Origin: Alphaproteobacteria bacterium
Lineage (GTDB): Bacteria; Pseudomonadota; Alphaproteobacteria; Caulobacterales; Maricaulaceae
Length of the DNA: 64,000 nt
NCBI GenBank assembly: GCA_024742735.1
Contig: JANSXV010000002.1
Location: 62,001 to 126,000 of the forward strand
Reading direction: 5' to 3'
Part shown: in pieces, positions 9,822-18,407 of the stretch
Layout of the letters: every line of letters begins with the position of its first letter
Numbering within the stretch: the stretch's first letter is position 1
Translations under genes and position numbers: made by a program
Notes under the pieces: generated by a model
Databases searched by the model: none
The model's input: only the letters and a program-made list of their open reading frames with translations
What the model was told of the DNA's origin: nothing

Positions 9822-11582
9822 ATGGCGGCCAGCCGCCGCGTCACCCTGTCGGACCTGACCGGCGCCGCAGCGCGCCGTCTGCGCCGGGAATCCTCTGATC
9901 TGGCGAATGCGCTGGCGATCTATCGCCTGCCCTCGCTCGCCGGCCGCACCCCCGAGACGCTCGCTGTCACGCCGGCGCCCCTGCGCAAGGGCGACAAGGC
10001 CAAGGGAGCAGCCCTGCTGGCCGGACGCTTCACCCTGGCCGGGGAGACTCTGGACGTCGCGCCCGGCGAAAGCGTCTGGGACCGCCCCGCCCCCTCACGG
10101 CGCTTCGCCGAACGCCTGCACCGCTTCACCTGGCTCACCGACCTCCTGGCGGTGGATGACGCCGAAGCGCGCGACGCGGCGTGCGCGCTGGTCGATGACT
10201 GGATCGAGCGCTTCGGCCGCTGGAACTGGTTCAGCTGGGAGCCGCGCGTGCTTGAAGGCCGGGTGCGCGCCTGGCTTCTCGCGGGCGACGCGTTGTTTGA
10301 CGGCGAGGACGGGCCCCAGCGTCTGCGCATCCTGACCCGCCAGACCCGGCGCCTGGACCGCGCCTTTCCCGTGATCGAGCCGGACCGCACCCAACTGGAC
10401 GGCGCAATCACGCTGGCTCTGGCCATGCTGTGCCTGGATATGGGCGGGACACGGGCGGCGCGCGCCGGAGAGTCGCTGGACTCAGTTCTCAAAGCGCAGA
10501 TCCTGGCCGATGGCGGCCATGTCAGCCGCAATCCGCAAGCCGCCGCCGACACGCTGATCGCCCTGTGCATTCTTGATAAGGCCGCCAACGCGCGCGGCGC
10601 GCCGCTGCCGGGCGAAGTGGCGCGGGCCATGGACCGGCTGGCGGGCTTTCTGCGCTTCGCCCGGCTTCCTGGCGGAGCGCTGGCCGCCTTCCATGGCGGC
10701 GGCGAGGGCGATGCCCGCGCTATCGACGCGGCTCTGAAACATGTCGCCGGCGGCAAGAAGGTCGTCCTCCGGCCCGGATTCAATGTCGCGCCCCATTCCG
10801 GCTATCACCGCGCGGACGCGGGCGGCTCGGTGATCATCTTCGACGCCGCCGGCCCGCCGCCGGGCCTGCACGCGGCGGAAAGTCACGCCAGCGCCCTGGC
10901 CTTTGCGTTCGCCGCCTCCGGCGGACCGGTCGTGGTCAATTGCGGCTGGAGCCCCGATCAGCCCTCGCCCTGGCGCGACGCGGTGCGCGCCACCGCCGCT
11001 CATTCCGCCCTGACGCTGGAGGAGACCAGCTCGGCGCGGCTGCTGCCCCCGGGCTGGAAGCGCGACCTCATGGGCCCGCGCGTGGACCGCGGTCCCGATC
11101 CGGTGAAGGCCCGCCGCAACGAGGAGGATCTCGGCGTCTGGCTCGAAGGAACCCATGACGGCTACCGCAAGGCGTTCGGGCTCAGCGTGCGCCGGCGCAT
11201 GTTCCTGGCGGTCGATGGCGGCGATCTGCGCGGCGAGGACGGGCTGTTCCGGCCCGTGGATGACGGCCCGCCGGAGGATCCCGAGGCGCGCCTGCGATTC
11301 TCCATCCGCTTTCACCTGCACCCCGACGTGCGCGCCTCGCTGTCGCGTGATTCGCTGTCCGCGCTGCTGGTCGCGGCGAATGGTGAAGGCTGGCGGTTCA
11401 GGACCGATGGCGGCCCGGTCAGGCTTGAAAAATCGGTGTATCTGGCCGCCGGCGCCCCGCCCCAGCGCTCCACCCAGCTTGTGGTTTCGGGTGAGGCCGA
11501 GCCCTTCGGCGGCGGAGAACGCCCGCCCAACCGGGTGCGCTGGGCGTTCCAGAGGCTCGGGCGAGTCGGCGCGGCGGGTTAG
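9822..11582 (+). CDS. heparinase II/III family protein
   Basis: This 586-residue protein has an N-terminal helical region with WLTDLLAVDDAEARDAA and WSWEPRVLEGRVRAWL, as in alginate/heparin-lyase toroids, and a C-terminal heparinase II/III-like beta domain from about residue 310 (HSGYHRADAGGSVIIFDAAG, then HASALAFAF). It has no signal peptide, unlike secreted lyases. It starts 3 bp after rpe with GGGAG at a good distance, so rpe and this gene are probably coupled, and purH follows. From memory, this neighbourhood (rsmB, heparinase-like, purH) recurs in alphaproteobacteria. A role in envelope polysaccharide turnover is inference. Confidence 0.88.
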   Translation: MAASRRVTLSDLTGAAARRLRRESSDLANALAIYRLPSLAGRTPETLAVTPAPLRKGDKAKGAALLAGRFTLAGETLDVAPGESVWDRPAPSRRFAERLHRFTWLTDLLAVDDAEARDAACALVDDWIERFGRWNWFSWEPRVLEGRVRAWLLAGDALFDGEDGPQRLRILTRQTRRLDRAFPVIEPDRTQLDGAITLALAMLCLDMGGTRAARAGESLDSVLKAQILADGGHVSRNPQAAADTLIALCILDKAANARGAPLPGEVARAMDRLAGFLRFARLPGGALAAFHGGGEGDARAIDAALKHVAGGKKVVLRPGFNVAPHSGYHRADAGGSVIIFDAAGPPPGLHAAESHASALAFAFAASGGPVVVNCGWSPDQPSPWRDAVRATAAHSALTLEETSSARLLPPGWKRDLMGPRVDRGPDPVKARRNEEDLGVWLEGTHDGYRKAFGLSVRRRMFLAVDGGDLRGEDGLFRPVDDGPPEDPEARLRFSIRFHLHPDVRASLSRDSLSALLVAANGEGWRFRTDGGPVRLEKSVYLAAGAPPQRSTQLVVSGEAEPFGGGERPPNRVRWAFQRLGRVGAAG

Positions 11583-11676
11583 GGCTGCGCAAGACCGCTC
11601 AGGCTTGCTTTGCGCGCGCGGGCGGTCATGGTAAGCGCGCACTCTCGTTCGCCATTTGACACAAAGGTCGCCCCCC

Positions 11677-13272
11677 ATGGCCGATAGCGATCTGGCGCCG
11701 GTCCGGCGCGCGCTGATTTCCGTCTCCGACAAGTCCGGCCTCGCCGAGCGCGCCAAACGCCTCGTCGATATGGGCGTGGAGCTTTTGTCCACGGGCGGCA
11801 CGCTGCAGGCCCTGCGCGACGCCGGGCTGGAGGCGAAGGACGTCTCGGAAGTCACCGAGTATCCCGAAATGATGGATGGGCGGGTTAAGACCCTGCATCC
11901 GCGCGTCCATGGCGGACTGCTGGCGCGCCGGGACCGCGATGATGATCTGGCCGCCATGGAGACCCATGGCATCCCCCAGATCGATCTGCTGGTGGTCAAT
12001 CTCTATCCCTTCGAGGAGACCTCGAAATCCGGCGCCGGAATCGCAGCCTGCATCGAGAAGATCGATGTGGGCGGACCGGCCATGATCCGCGCCGCCGCCA
12101 AGAATCACGCCCATGTGGCCGTGTGCGTGGACATGCGCGATCTCGACAAGGTGCTGGAAAGCATGGACGCCAATGACGGCGCGACGAGTCTGGCCACCCG
12201 CCGTCACCTGGCGGCGAAGGCCTTCGGGCGCACCGCCGCCTATGACGCTGCGATCGCGGAACGTCTGGTGAAAGAGGTCGAAAAGCCCGCGGAAAGCTGG
12301 TTCGCCACGGGCGGGCCGCGCATCCAGAAGCTGCGCTATGGCGAGAACCCGCATCAGGCCGCCGCGCTCTACGCCCTGCCCGAGACCGGACCCGGCGTCG
12401 CCTCCGCGCGGCAGGTTCAGGGCAAGCCCCTGTCCTACAATAATATCGCCGACGCCGACGCGGCCTTTGAACTCGTCAGCGAGTTCGATCCCGAAGCCCA
12501 GGCCGCCGCCGTCATCATCAAGCACGCCAATCCGTGCGGCGCTGCGGTGGCTGAGGATCTGTCCAAGGCCTATGAGCGCGCCTTCGCCGGCGATCCGGTC
12601 TCGGCCTTCGGCGGCATCGCGGCGTTCAACCGGACGCTGGATGCGGAAACCGCGGACGCCATCGCACGCATCTTCACCGAAGTCGTCATCGCGCCGGACG
12701 CTGACGAGGCGGCCCTGGACGTGCTGTCGGCGAAGAAAAATGTGCGCGTCCTGCTGACCGGCGGTCTCGCCGATGCCGGCCGGGACGGGCATGTGATCAA
12801 GTCGGTCGCCGGCGGTTTGCTGGTGCAGGAGCGCGATTTCGGCCATGTGCGCGAAGCCGACCTGAAGGTCGTCACCGAGCGCCAGCCCAGCGAGGAGGAG
12901 ATGGCCGATCTCCTGTTCGCCTGGCGCATCGTCAAGCATGTGAAATCCAACGCCATCGTGTTCGCGAAAGACGGCCGCACCGCCGGGGTCGGCATGGGTC
13001 AGACCAGCCGGGTCGAGGCGGTCCGCTTGGCCGCGCGCAAGGCCGAGGACGCGGCGAAGGAAAACGGCTGGGACGAACCGCGCACGAAGGGCTCGGCGCT
13101 GGCGTCGGACGCCTTCTTCCCCTTCGCCGACGGGCTCATGGAGGCTGTGGAGGCTGGCGCACGCTGCGTGATCCAGCCGGGCGGCTCGGTGCGTGACGAA
13201 GAGGTGATCGAGGCGGCGAACAAGGCCGGGATCGCCATGGTCTTCACCGGCATGCGCCATTTCCGGCACTAG
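11677..13272 (+). CDS. purH: bifunctional AICAR transformylase / IMP cyclohydrolase
   Basis: This enzyme performs the last two steps of de novo IMP synthesis. At 531 residues it is full length. The N-terminal IMP cyclohydrolase (MGS-like) domain shows [26 protein letters not shown] and [17 protein letters not shown]. The transformylase domain shows [42 protein letters not shown] and [14 protein letters not shown], ending in [10 protein letters not shown] chose MADSDLAP, with AAAGG upstream; an in-frame TTG seven codons earlier is an alternative. It may belong to the rsmB-rpe run, although the gap before it is about 95 bp. Confidence 0.98.
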   Translation: MADSDLAPVRRALISVSDKSGLAERAKRLVDMGVELLSTGGTLQALRDAGLEAKDVSEVTEYPEMMDGRVKTLHPRVHGGLLARRDRDDDLAAMETHGIPQIDLLVVNLYPFEETSKSGAGIAACIEKIDVGGPAMIRAAAKNHAHVAVCVDMRDLDKVLESMDANDGATSLATRRHLAAKAFGRTAAYDAAIAERLVKEVEKPAESWFATGGPRIQKLRYGENPHQAAALYALPETGPGVASARQVQGKPLSYNNIADADAAFELVSEFDPEAQAAAVIIKHANPCGAAVAEDLSKAYERAFAGDPVSAFGGIAAFNRTLDAETADAIARIFTEVVIAPDADEAALDVLSAKKNVRVLLTGGLADAGRDGHVIKSVAGGLLVQERDFGHVREADLKVVTERQPSEEEMADLLFAWRIVKHVKSNAIVFAKDGRTAGVGMGQTSRVEAVRLAARKAEDAAKENGWDEPRTKGSALASDAFFPFADGLMEAVEAGARCVIQPGGSVRDEEVIEAANKAGIAMVFTGMRHFRH

Positions 13273-13284
13273 GAGCCGGCGGCG

Positions 13285-14067
13285 ATGCGGCTGGTCCTGA
13301 TCCTCATCGCCGTGCTGGCGCTGGCCGCGCCCATGCTCGTGCCGGCTCCGCAGGCCCGCGCCGATGACCTGGCTGACCATGTCAGCATCCAGATGCCCGA
13401 CAGCGCCGAGGGACCGGTTCCTGCGGTTCTGCTGTTCGCCGGGTGCGGCGGCGTGCGCCAACTGCAGCATGACTATGCGGACGTAGCCAATGAGGCCGGC
13501 TGGGCGGCGGTGATCGTGGACAGTTTTGAAGCCCGCGGCATCGGCCGCATCGGCGCGCGGCTGACCGTCTGCACCGCTCTGCGCCTGCGAGGCGCGGAGC
13601 GGGCCGGGGATATCTTCGCTGCGCTGGACATTGTGCGCGACGACCCGCGCCTTGATCCGGACCGGCTGGCGCTGGCCGGCTGGAGCCATGGCGGCTGGAC
13701 GATCCTGGACGCCATGGCCATGGCCGAAGCCGGCGACGCCCCCGCCCTGACCGGCGTTCGGGAAGCCTTCCTCGTCTATCCCTATTGCGGCTTCCTCACG
13801 CGAGCCGACTCCCGGCCCATCGGAGATATTCCCGTGACCATGACCGTGGTCGGCCGCGACCGGGTCGTGTCCGAGGCGGCCTGCCGGCGTCTCGCCGATG
13901 CAAGGCGGGCCGAGGGCGCCCGGATCGACTGGATCTATGAGCCTGAGCTGACCCACGCCTTCGACGCCTCGGACCAGGCCGCCGACCCGCGCATGCGTTA
14001 TGATGCGGACGGAACGGCGCGGTCCCATGACCGCTTCGCAGAAGCGCTGGCGGCCGCTGAGGGTTGA
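13285..14067 (+). CDS. exported dienelactone-hydrolase-like alpha/beta hydrolase (paralogue 1)
   Basis: This 260-residue alpha/beta hydrolase has a Sec signal peptide (about residues 1-26, ending APQARA). The nucleophile elbow is LAGWSHGGWTILDA, and the catalytic His is in LTHAFDASDQ near the C-terminus. It is a clear paralogue of the next gene: PAVLLF.GCGGVR, VIVDS, RDDPR..LALAGWSHGGWTILDA and YPY are shared in order. In this copy the strand-3 motif reads FAGCGG instead of FHGCGG, losing the histidine usual at the oxyanion hole. It starts 12 bp after purH with AGGAG upstream, so it is probably co-transcribed with it. The substrate is unknown. Confidence 0.8.
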   Translation: MRLVLILIAVLALAAPMLVPAPQARADDLADHVSIQMPDSAEGPVPAVLLFAGCGGVRQLQHDYADVANEAGWAAVIVDSFEARGIGRIGARLTVCTALRLRGAERAGDIFAALDIVRDDPRLDPDRLALAGWSHGGWTILDAMAMAEAGDAPALTGVREAFLVYPYCGFLTRADSRPIGDIPVTMTVVGRDRVVSEAACRRLADARRAEGARIDWIYEPELTHAFDASDQAADPRMRYDADGTARSHDRFAEALAAAEG

Positions 14068-14115
14068 ACCCATCCACCGGCGCGGGCTCTATGGCTCCGG
14101 GAGAAATCACCGACC

Positions 14116-14991
14116 ATGCAGACCGCGCTACTGTTCGCCGCCGTCCTGATCGGCGCTCTGGCCGTTTTCGCCGGGGCGGTCGCGTTCCGGCTCTGGCGGC
14201 GCTTTCAGGGCCGCCACCTGCGGCGCGGCGCCTTCGAGGCGCACCGGGCGCTGATCGAGCCGCATCTGAAGACCCGCTATCCGCCTGGCCCCGGCCCGTT
14301 TCCCGCCGTGCTTCTGTTTCACGGCTGCGGCGGGGTGCGCCGGATCATGCACGCCTACGCCGACGCCGCGGCGAAGGCGGGCGTGGCCGCGATCATCGTG
14401 GACAGCCACACCCCGCGCGGCATCGACTATGAGGCGGCCCTGGCCCAGGTCTGCACCGGCCGCCGGCTGTGGGCGCGCGAGCGCGCCGCCGACCTCCATG
14501 CGGCGCTCGCCGTGGCGCGCGATGATCCGCGCATCGATGAAACCCGCCTGGCGCTCGCCGGCTGGAGCCATGGCGGCTGGACGATTCTGGACGCCTTCGC
14601 GCTGCAGGCCTCCGGCGAGGCGCCGGACGGACTCGATGAGCCGCCGCCGGACGGCTTCAGGGGCCTGAAGGCGGTCTTCCTGGTCTACCCTTATGTCAGC
14701 GGACCCGCGCTCGCCCGGCGCCGCGACTTCACCCCGCCCGCTCCGATCGAGGCGGTGCTTGTGGAAGAAGACGCCATGGCGAGCGACGCCGACGCCGCCG
14801 AAGTCTTCGCCCGCCTGAAAAAGCAGGGCGCTGCGGTCAGCTGGTCCACCCTGGGCGGGGTAACGCACGGATTCGACGAGCCGGACCACCATCCTGAGTC
14901 CAAGCTGCTCTATGACGCCGAGGCCACGGCGCGCACGCGGGCGGACTTCGTCGACATGCTCCAGCGCCGGCTGCATCCTGCTCCGGTGTGA
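14116..14991 (+). CDS. membrane-anchored dienelactone-hydrolase-like protein (paralogue 2)
   Basis: This 291-residue tandem paralogue of the preceding gene has an N-terminal hydrophobic segment (about residues 3-24) that looks like an uncleaved anchor. It keeps FHGCGGVRRI at the oxyanion strand, the nucleophile motif LAGWSHGGWTILDAF and the catalytic region GVTHGFDEPDHHPESKLLYD. A 48-bp gap separates the two. Both carry the short-chain dienelactone-hydrolase-like fold, but neither has the Cys nucleophile of true dienelactone hydrolase; both use Ser. An esterase role at the periplasmic face is inference. Confidence 0.8.
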   Translation: MQTALLFAAVLIGALAVFAGAVAFRLWRRFQGRHLRRGAFEAHRALIEPHLKTRYPPGPGPFPAVLLFHGCGGVRRIMHAYADAAAKAGVAAIIVDSHTPRGIDYEAALAQVCTGRRLWARERAADLHAALAVARDDPRIDETRLALAGWSHGGWTILDAFALQASGEAPDGLDEPPPDGFRGLKAVFLVYPYVSGPALARRRDFTPPAPIEAVLVEEDAMASDADAAEVFARLKKQGAAVSWSTLGGVTHGFDEPDHHPESKLLYDAEATARTRADFVDMLQRRLHPAPV

Positions 14992-15013
14992 CCCATAAAG
15001 CGGAGATCGGCCC

Positions 15014-15553
15014 ATGCGCCTGTTCGCAGTGATCGCCTTGCTGTCCCTCGCCTCGTGCCAGCCCGGCGGCGAGGCGGCCTCGTCCGAGACGCCGTCTCCA
15101 GTCGTCCTGACGGTGTTCAGCGCCGCAGCCTCGGACCCCGCCCCGCAGACCGGCCTGTTTGAACGCTACGCCATAACCGGCCCGGCTGAGGGTTTCACGC
15201 TTGAGGCCCTCGCCGCGCTTGAGCAATTCGAGATTGAGGTCGCCTATCCCGCCGGCGCTCCGGTGCAGGTCTGGCGCGGGCCACGCCTGTCGGCGGTGCT
15301 GGGCGCTGCAGGAGCGCCCGGCGCCGGCGCGACGGTGACGGCGCTGGACGGTTACAGCGTCGAGCTGGGCACCGCTCTGATCGCCGAGCATGAGCCCATC
15401 CTGGCGATCATCGCGGACGGCTCGGGCATACCAGTCGGCGGGTTTGGGCCGGTCACGCTGATATGGCCGGAAACCTATCCGGGGCCGGACAGTGAAGACG
15501 GGTCGGCCAACTGGGTCTGGAGCGTGTTCGCCGTTGAAGCCCTCGAAGGCTGA
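15014..15553 (+). CDS. lipoprotein with a molybdopterin-oxidoreductase-like fold
   Basis: This 179-residue protein has a lipobox at residues 12-15 (LASC), so Cys15 should be lipidated. The middle (about residues 50-165), with FTLEALAALEQFEIEVAYP, VWRGPRLSAVLGAAGAPG, LDGYSVEL and GPVTLIWP, follows the pattern of sulfite-oxidase-type molybdopterin-binding domains. The cofactor-ligating Cys is not apparent, so it is probably a non-catalytic version. It follows the hydrolase pair after 22 bp, with GGAG upstream. Confidence 0.7.
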   Translation: MRLFAVIALLSLASCQPGGEAASSETPSPVVLTVFSAAASDPAPQTGLFERYAITGPAEGFTLEALAALEQFEIEVAYPAGAPVQVWRGPRLSAVLGAAGAPGAGATVTALDGYSVELGTALIAEHEPILAIIADGSGIPVGGFGPVTLIWPETYPGPDSEDGSANWVWSVFAVEALEG

Positions 15554-15647
15554 AAGGCGTACAGATCGGCCCTTTCGATTTTCGGCAAGCTGTTTAAGCT
15601 CCCTGAAACATCTTGACGACGGTGCAGCATGACCGGGGAGGGTCGGC

Positions 15648-17117
15648 GTGGACGGACTCGTTACTCTTATCGACAATACGTCGGGCTTTATCTGGGGCGG
15701 CACATGGGGTGAAACCCGCCTGCTCCCGGTGGGCCTTCTGGCCGTGGTCCTCCTGGGGACCGGGCTGTTCTTCATGGTCCGCCTGGGCTTCAGGCCCTTG
15801 CGCCGGTTTCTGCCGGCGATCGGCGAGCTGTGGGCCGGGCGCAAGTCCCAGGGCAAGGAAGGCGACATCACGCCCTGGCAGGCCCTGTCGACGGCCCTGT
15901 CCGGCCAGGTCGGCACGGGAAACTTGGCCGGCGTCGCCACGGCGATCTCGCTTGGCGGTCCCGGCGCGATCTTCTGGATGTGGATGACTGCGCTGCTGGG
16001 CATGGCGGCCGCCTTCGCCGAGAGCAGCCTCGCAGTGAAATTTCGCGAGACCCATGGGGACGGCAAAATCCACGGCGGCCCGATGTTCTACATCAAGAAC
16101 GGCCTGAACAAGGGCAAGAGCGGGCTGTCCGGCCCGTTCGGCTGGCTCGCCATGCTGTTCTGCCTGGGCACCATCATCTCCGCCATTGCAACGGGCGGCA
16201 TGATCCAGGCCAACTCGATCACCGAGTCGGTGATGCAGACCGGGACCGAGCTGGGCGTCGGCATCCCCAACTGGGCCGTCGGCGCCGTGCTGGCGGTGCT
16301 GGTGTTCCTTGTGATCATCGGCGGCATCAAGTCCATCGGTTCAGTCGCGGGCAAGGTCGTGCCCTTCATGGCCATGTTCTATGTGCTGTGCGCGCTCGTC
16401 GTGCTGATCCTGCACGCCGACAAGGTGCCCGGCGCCTTCGTGACGATCTTCTCCTACGCCTTCGGGTTTGAGCAGGCGCTCGGCGGCGCTGCCGGATACG
16501 GCGTGCTGCAGGCGATCCGCTACGGGGTGGCGCGCGGCCTGTTCTCCAACGAGGCCGGTCAGGGCTCCGCGCCCATCGCCCACGCAGCTGCGCAGACGAA
16601 GTCGCCGGTGGCCCAGGGCGAGATCGCCATGATCGGCGTGTTCATCGACACCATCGTGATCTGCACGATGACCGCGCTCGTGATCCTCGTTGCCGCCGGG
16701 TCCTATCCGGGACCGGACGGAACGACGGTGGAGTACGCCTGGCAATCGACGCTGAACTCCTCGGCGATCACCACGGCGGCCTTCGCTAACGGGATCCCGG
16801 GCGGTCAGTGGGTGATCTCGATCGCCTTGGCGCTGTTCGCTTTCACCACGATCATCGGCTGGTCGTATTACGCTCAGCAGGCTGCAGGCTATCTGTTCGG
16901 CGACTGGACGAGCATGCCGATCCGCTATGTCTGGGTGCTTGTCATCTTCGCTGGCACGCTGGTGACCGATACCGTCACGCTGTGGCGCTTCGGTGATATC
17001 GCCAACGCCACCATGGCGTTCCCGAATCTGATCGCCATCCTGCTGCTGTCCGGCGTCGTCGCCATGATGGCGCGCGATGCGGACGAAAAGGCCAGGCGGG
17101 GCGAATCGATCATCTGA
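15648..17117 (+). CDS. sodium:alanine symporter family (AGCS) transporter
   Basis: This 489-residue inner-membrane protein with about 10-11 hydrophobic segments imports small neutral amino acids with Na+. AGCS signatures are ALSTALSGQVGTGNLAGVATAI near residue 80, GGPMFYIKNGL, a GLFSNEAGQGSAPIAHAAA stretch near residue 300, and FTTIIGWSYY. It starts with GTG, preceded by GGGGAGGG at optimal distance; no in-frame ATG lies near. It ends 24 bp before a strong terminator, so it closes this plus-strand run. Confidence 0.93.
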   Translation: MDGLVTLIDNTSGFIWGGTWGETRLLPVGLLAVVLLGTGLFFMVRLGFRPLRRFLPAIGELWAGRKSQGKEGDITPWQALSTALSGQVGTGNLAGVATAISLGGPGAIFWMWMTALLGMAAAFAESSLAVKFRETHGDGKIHGGPMFYIKNGLNKGKSGLSGPFGWLAMLFCLGTIISAIATGGMIQANSITESVMQTGTELGVGIPNWAVGAVLAVLVFLVIIGGIKSIGSVAGKVVPFMAMFYVLCALVVLILHADKVPGAFVTIFSYAFGFEQALGGAAGYGVLQAIRYGVARGLFSNEAGQGSAPIAHAAAQTKSPVAQGEIAMIGVFIDTIVICTMTALVILVAAGSYPGPDGTTVEYAWQSTLNSSAITTAAFANGIPGGQWVISIALALFAFTTIIGWSYYAQQAAGYLFGDWTSMPIRYVWVLVIFAGTLVTDTVTLWRFGDIANATMAFPNLIAILLLSGVVAMMARDADEKARRGESII

Positions 17118-17140
17118 TCGAGCCGCATCGTCAGGAACGG

Positions 17141-17170
17141 AAAGGGCGCGGATCATTCCGCGCCCTTTTC
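17141..17170. terminator. rho-independent terminator, possibly bidirectional
   Basis: AAAGGGCGCGG, a 6-base loop, then CCGCGCCCTTTTC gives an 11-bp perfect stem with a T run on the plus strand. It sits between the converging symporter and HMG-CoA reductase genes. The minus-strand reading has only a weak T run. Confidence 0.9.
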
Positions 17171-17191
17171 TGTTGCGCTGAACACCGCCGC

Positions 17192-18403
17192 CTACCGGTT
17201 TCGCCCCAGCTTCTCGTGGCTCTCCACCCAGTCTCCGGCGACGACGGCTCCAGCGAGTGAGATTTCACCGGCCAGCACGGTGGCGGCGCAGATCTCGATG
17301 AAGCGGCCGACCTTGCCCGCGCCCCTGCAGCCCAGAAGCTCCAGGCATTCAGACTGAGTCGGCAGGCCCGTGCCGCCCCCGAAGGTGGCCACGATTAGGC
17401 TGGGCAGGGTGATGGACCAGTAATAGGCCGGTTCGCCGGTCTCCGGATCATCCTCCAGGCGCACATAGGTCATGGCCGCATGGCTCTCGGCGACATTGGC
17501 CGCGTCCTGGCCTGTGGCGATGAACAGGGCCGCCAGCGCATTGGCCGCGTGCATGCCGTTATTGGCCGAGCCCGCCATGACCGAGCCGGCGAAGGAATTC
17601 AGGCGCGCCCGGAACAGCTCGGCCGCGCTCGTCCCGACCCGCTCCCTCAGAAGCGCGTCGGGGATGCACGCCTCGGCGATCACCCGCGCGCCACGCGAGT
17701 GCAGCACGTTGAGCTGACTGTGCTTCTTGTCGGTGTCCATGGCCCCGGACAGGGTGTAGCGCGCGCCGCCGGGATGGTTGGCCGCGATCCAGCGGCAGGC
17801 GGCGTCCGCGGCCTTTCCGGCCATGTTCTGTCCGGCGGCATCCCCGGTCTCGAAGTTGAACCGCACATGGAGCATGGGCCCCACCGCATAGGTCTCGAAA
17901 TGGGAGAGCTTCACGATCGAGGAACTGGCTTCCGCAGCCGACTTGATCTCGCGCTCATGGGTCTCGATCCAGCGCCGGAAGCTCCGGGCGGCGCGCGCGT
18001 CGTCGAAGTGAAACACCGGCGCGCGCTGCATGTAGCGCTCGTCGATGGTGGTTTTCACCCCGCCCGCCTCGGTCAGGATGCGCATGCCCCGGTTATAGCT
18101 CGCCGCCAGCGTGCCTTCGGTGGTGGCCAGCGGGACATAGACATCCTCGTCCTGGATGTGCTCGCCGCGAATGCGCAGCGGCCCGGCGACCCCGATGGGC
18201 ACCTGGGCGCAGCCGATATAGTTCTCGATATTGCCTTTCGTGACGCCTGGATCGATGGAGGCCCGGCCCACATGGGTCAGCGCGGCGCCGGTGCGCTCCG
18301 CCAGAAAGGCCCGGCGTTCGGCGGCGGCGTCCTCGGTGTGGTCATCGTCTTTGCGGCGCGGAATGCGCGCCCGCACATCATTGCGGCGCGTGTCGTCGGC
18401 CAT
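17192..18403 (-). CDS. class I-type hydroxymethylglutaryl-CoA reductase
   Basis: The family interconverts HMG-CoA and mevalonate using NADPH or NADH. The 403 residues carry every catalytic element: ENYIGCAQVPIGVAGPL (61-77), the catalytic Glu96 in ATTEGTLAAS, the dinucleotide motif GDAAGQNM (188-194), the lysine in MDTDKK (226 or 227), Asp300 in FIATGQDAANV, FGGGTGLPTQ (341-350), and His396 in ESHEKLGRNR. The length and these motifs resemble eukaryote/archaeal class I enzymes more than the Pseudomonas class II enzyme. It lies 4 bp after the DUF2855 gene, so the two are one transcription unit. No other mevalonate gene is in the window. Direction (mevalonate synthesis or HMG-CoA formation) cannot be told. 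Confidence 0.9.
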   Translation of the reverse strand: MADDTRRNDVRARIPRRKDDDHTEDAAAERRAFLAERTGAALTHVGRASIDPGVTKGNIENYIGCAQVPIGVAGPLRIRGEHIQDEDVYVPLATTEGTLAASYNRGMRILTEAGGVKTTIDERYMQRAPVFHFDDARAARSFRRWIETHEREIKSAAEASSSIVKLSHFETYAVGPMLHVRFNFETGDAAGQNMAGKAADAACRWIAANHPGGARYTLSGAMDTDKKHSQLNVLHSRGARVIAEACIPDALLRERVGTSAAELFRARLNSFAGSVMAGSANNGMHAANALAALFIATGQDAANVAESHAAMTYVRLEDDPETGEPAYYWSITLPSLIVATFGGGTGLPTQSECLELLGCRGAGKVGRFIEICAATVLAGEISLAGAVVAGDWVESHEKLGRNR

Positions 18404-18407
18404 GGGT

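Noticed and set aside
11626-14073. Very long minus-strand open frame across purH and the hydrolase gene
   Set aside because: It is antisense to unmistakable PurH and hydrolase sequence; the translation has no family features and arises from GC-rich codon bias.
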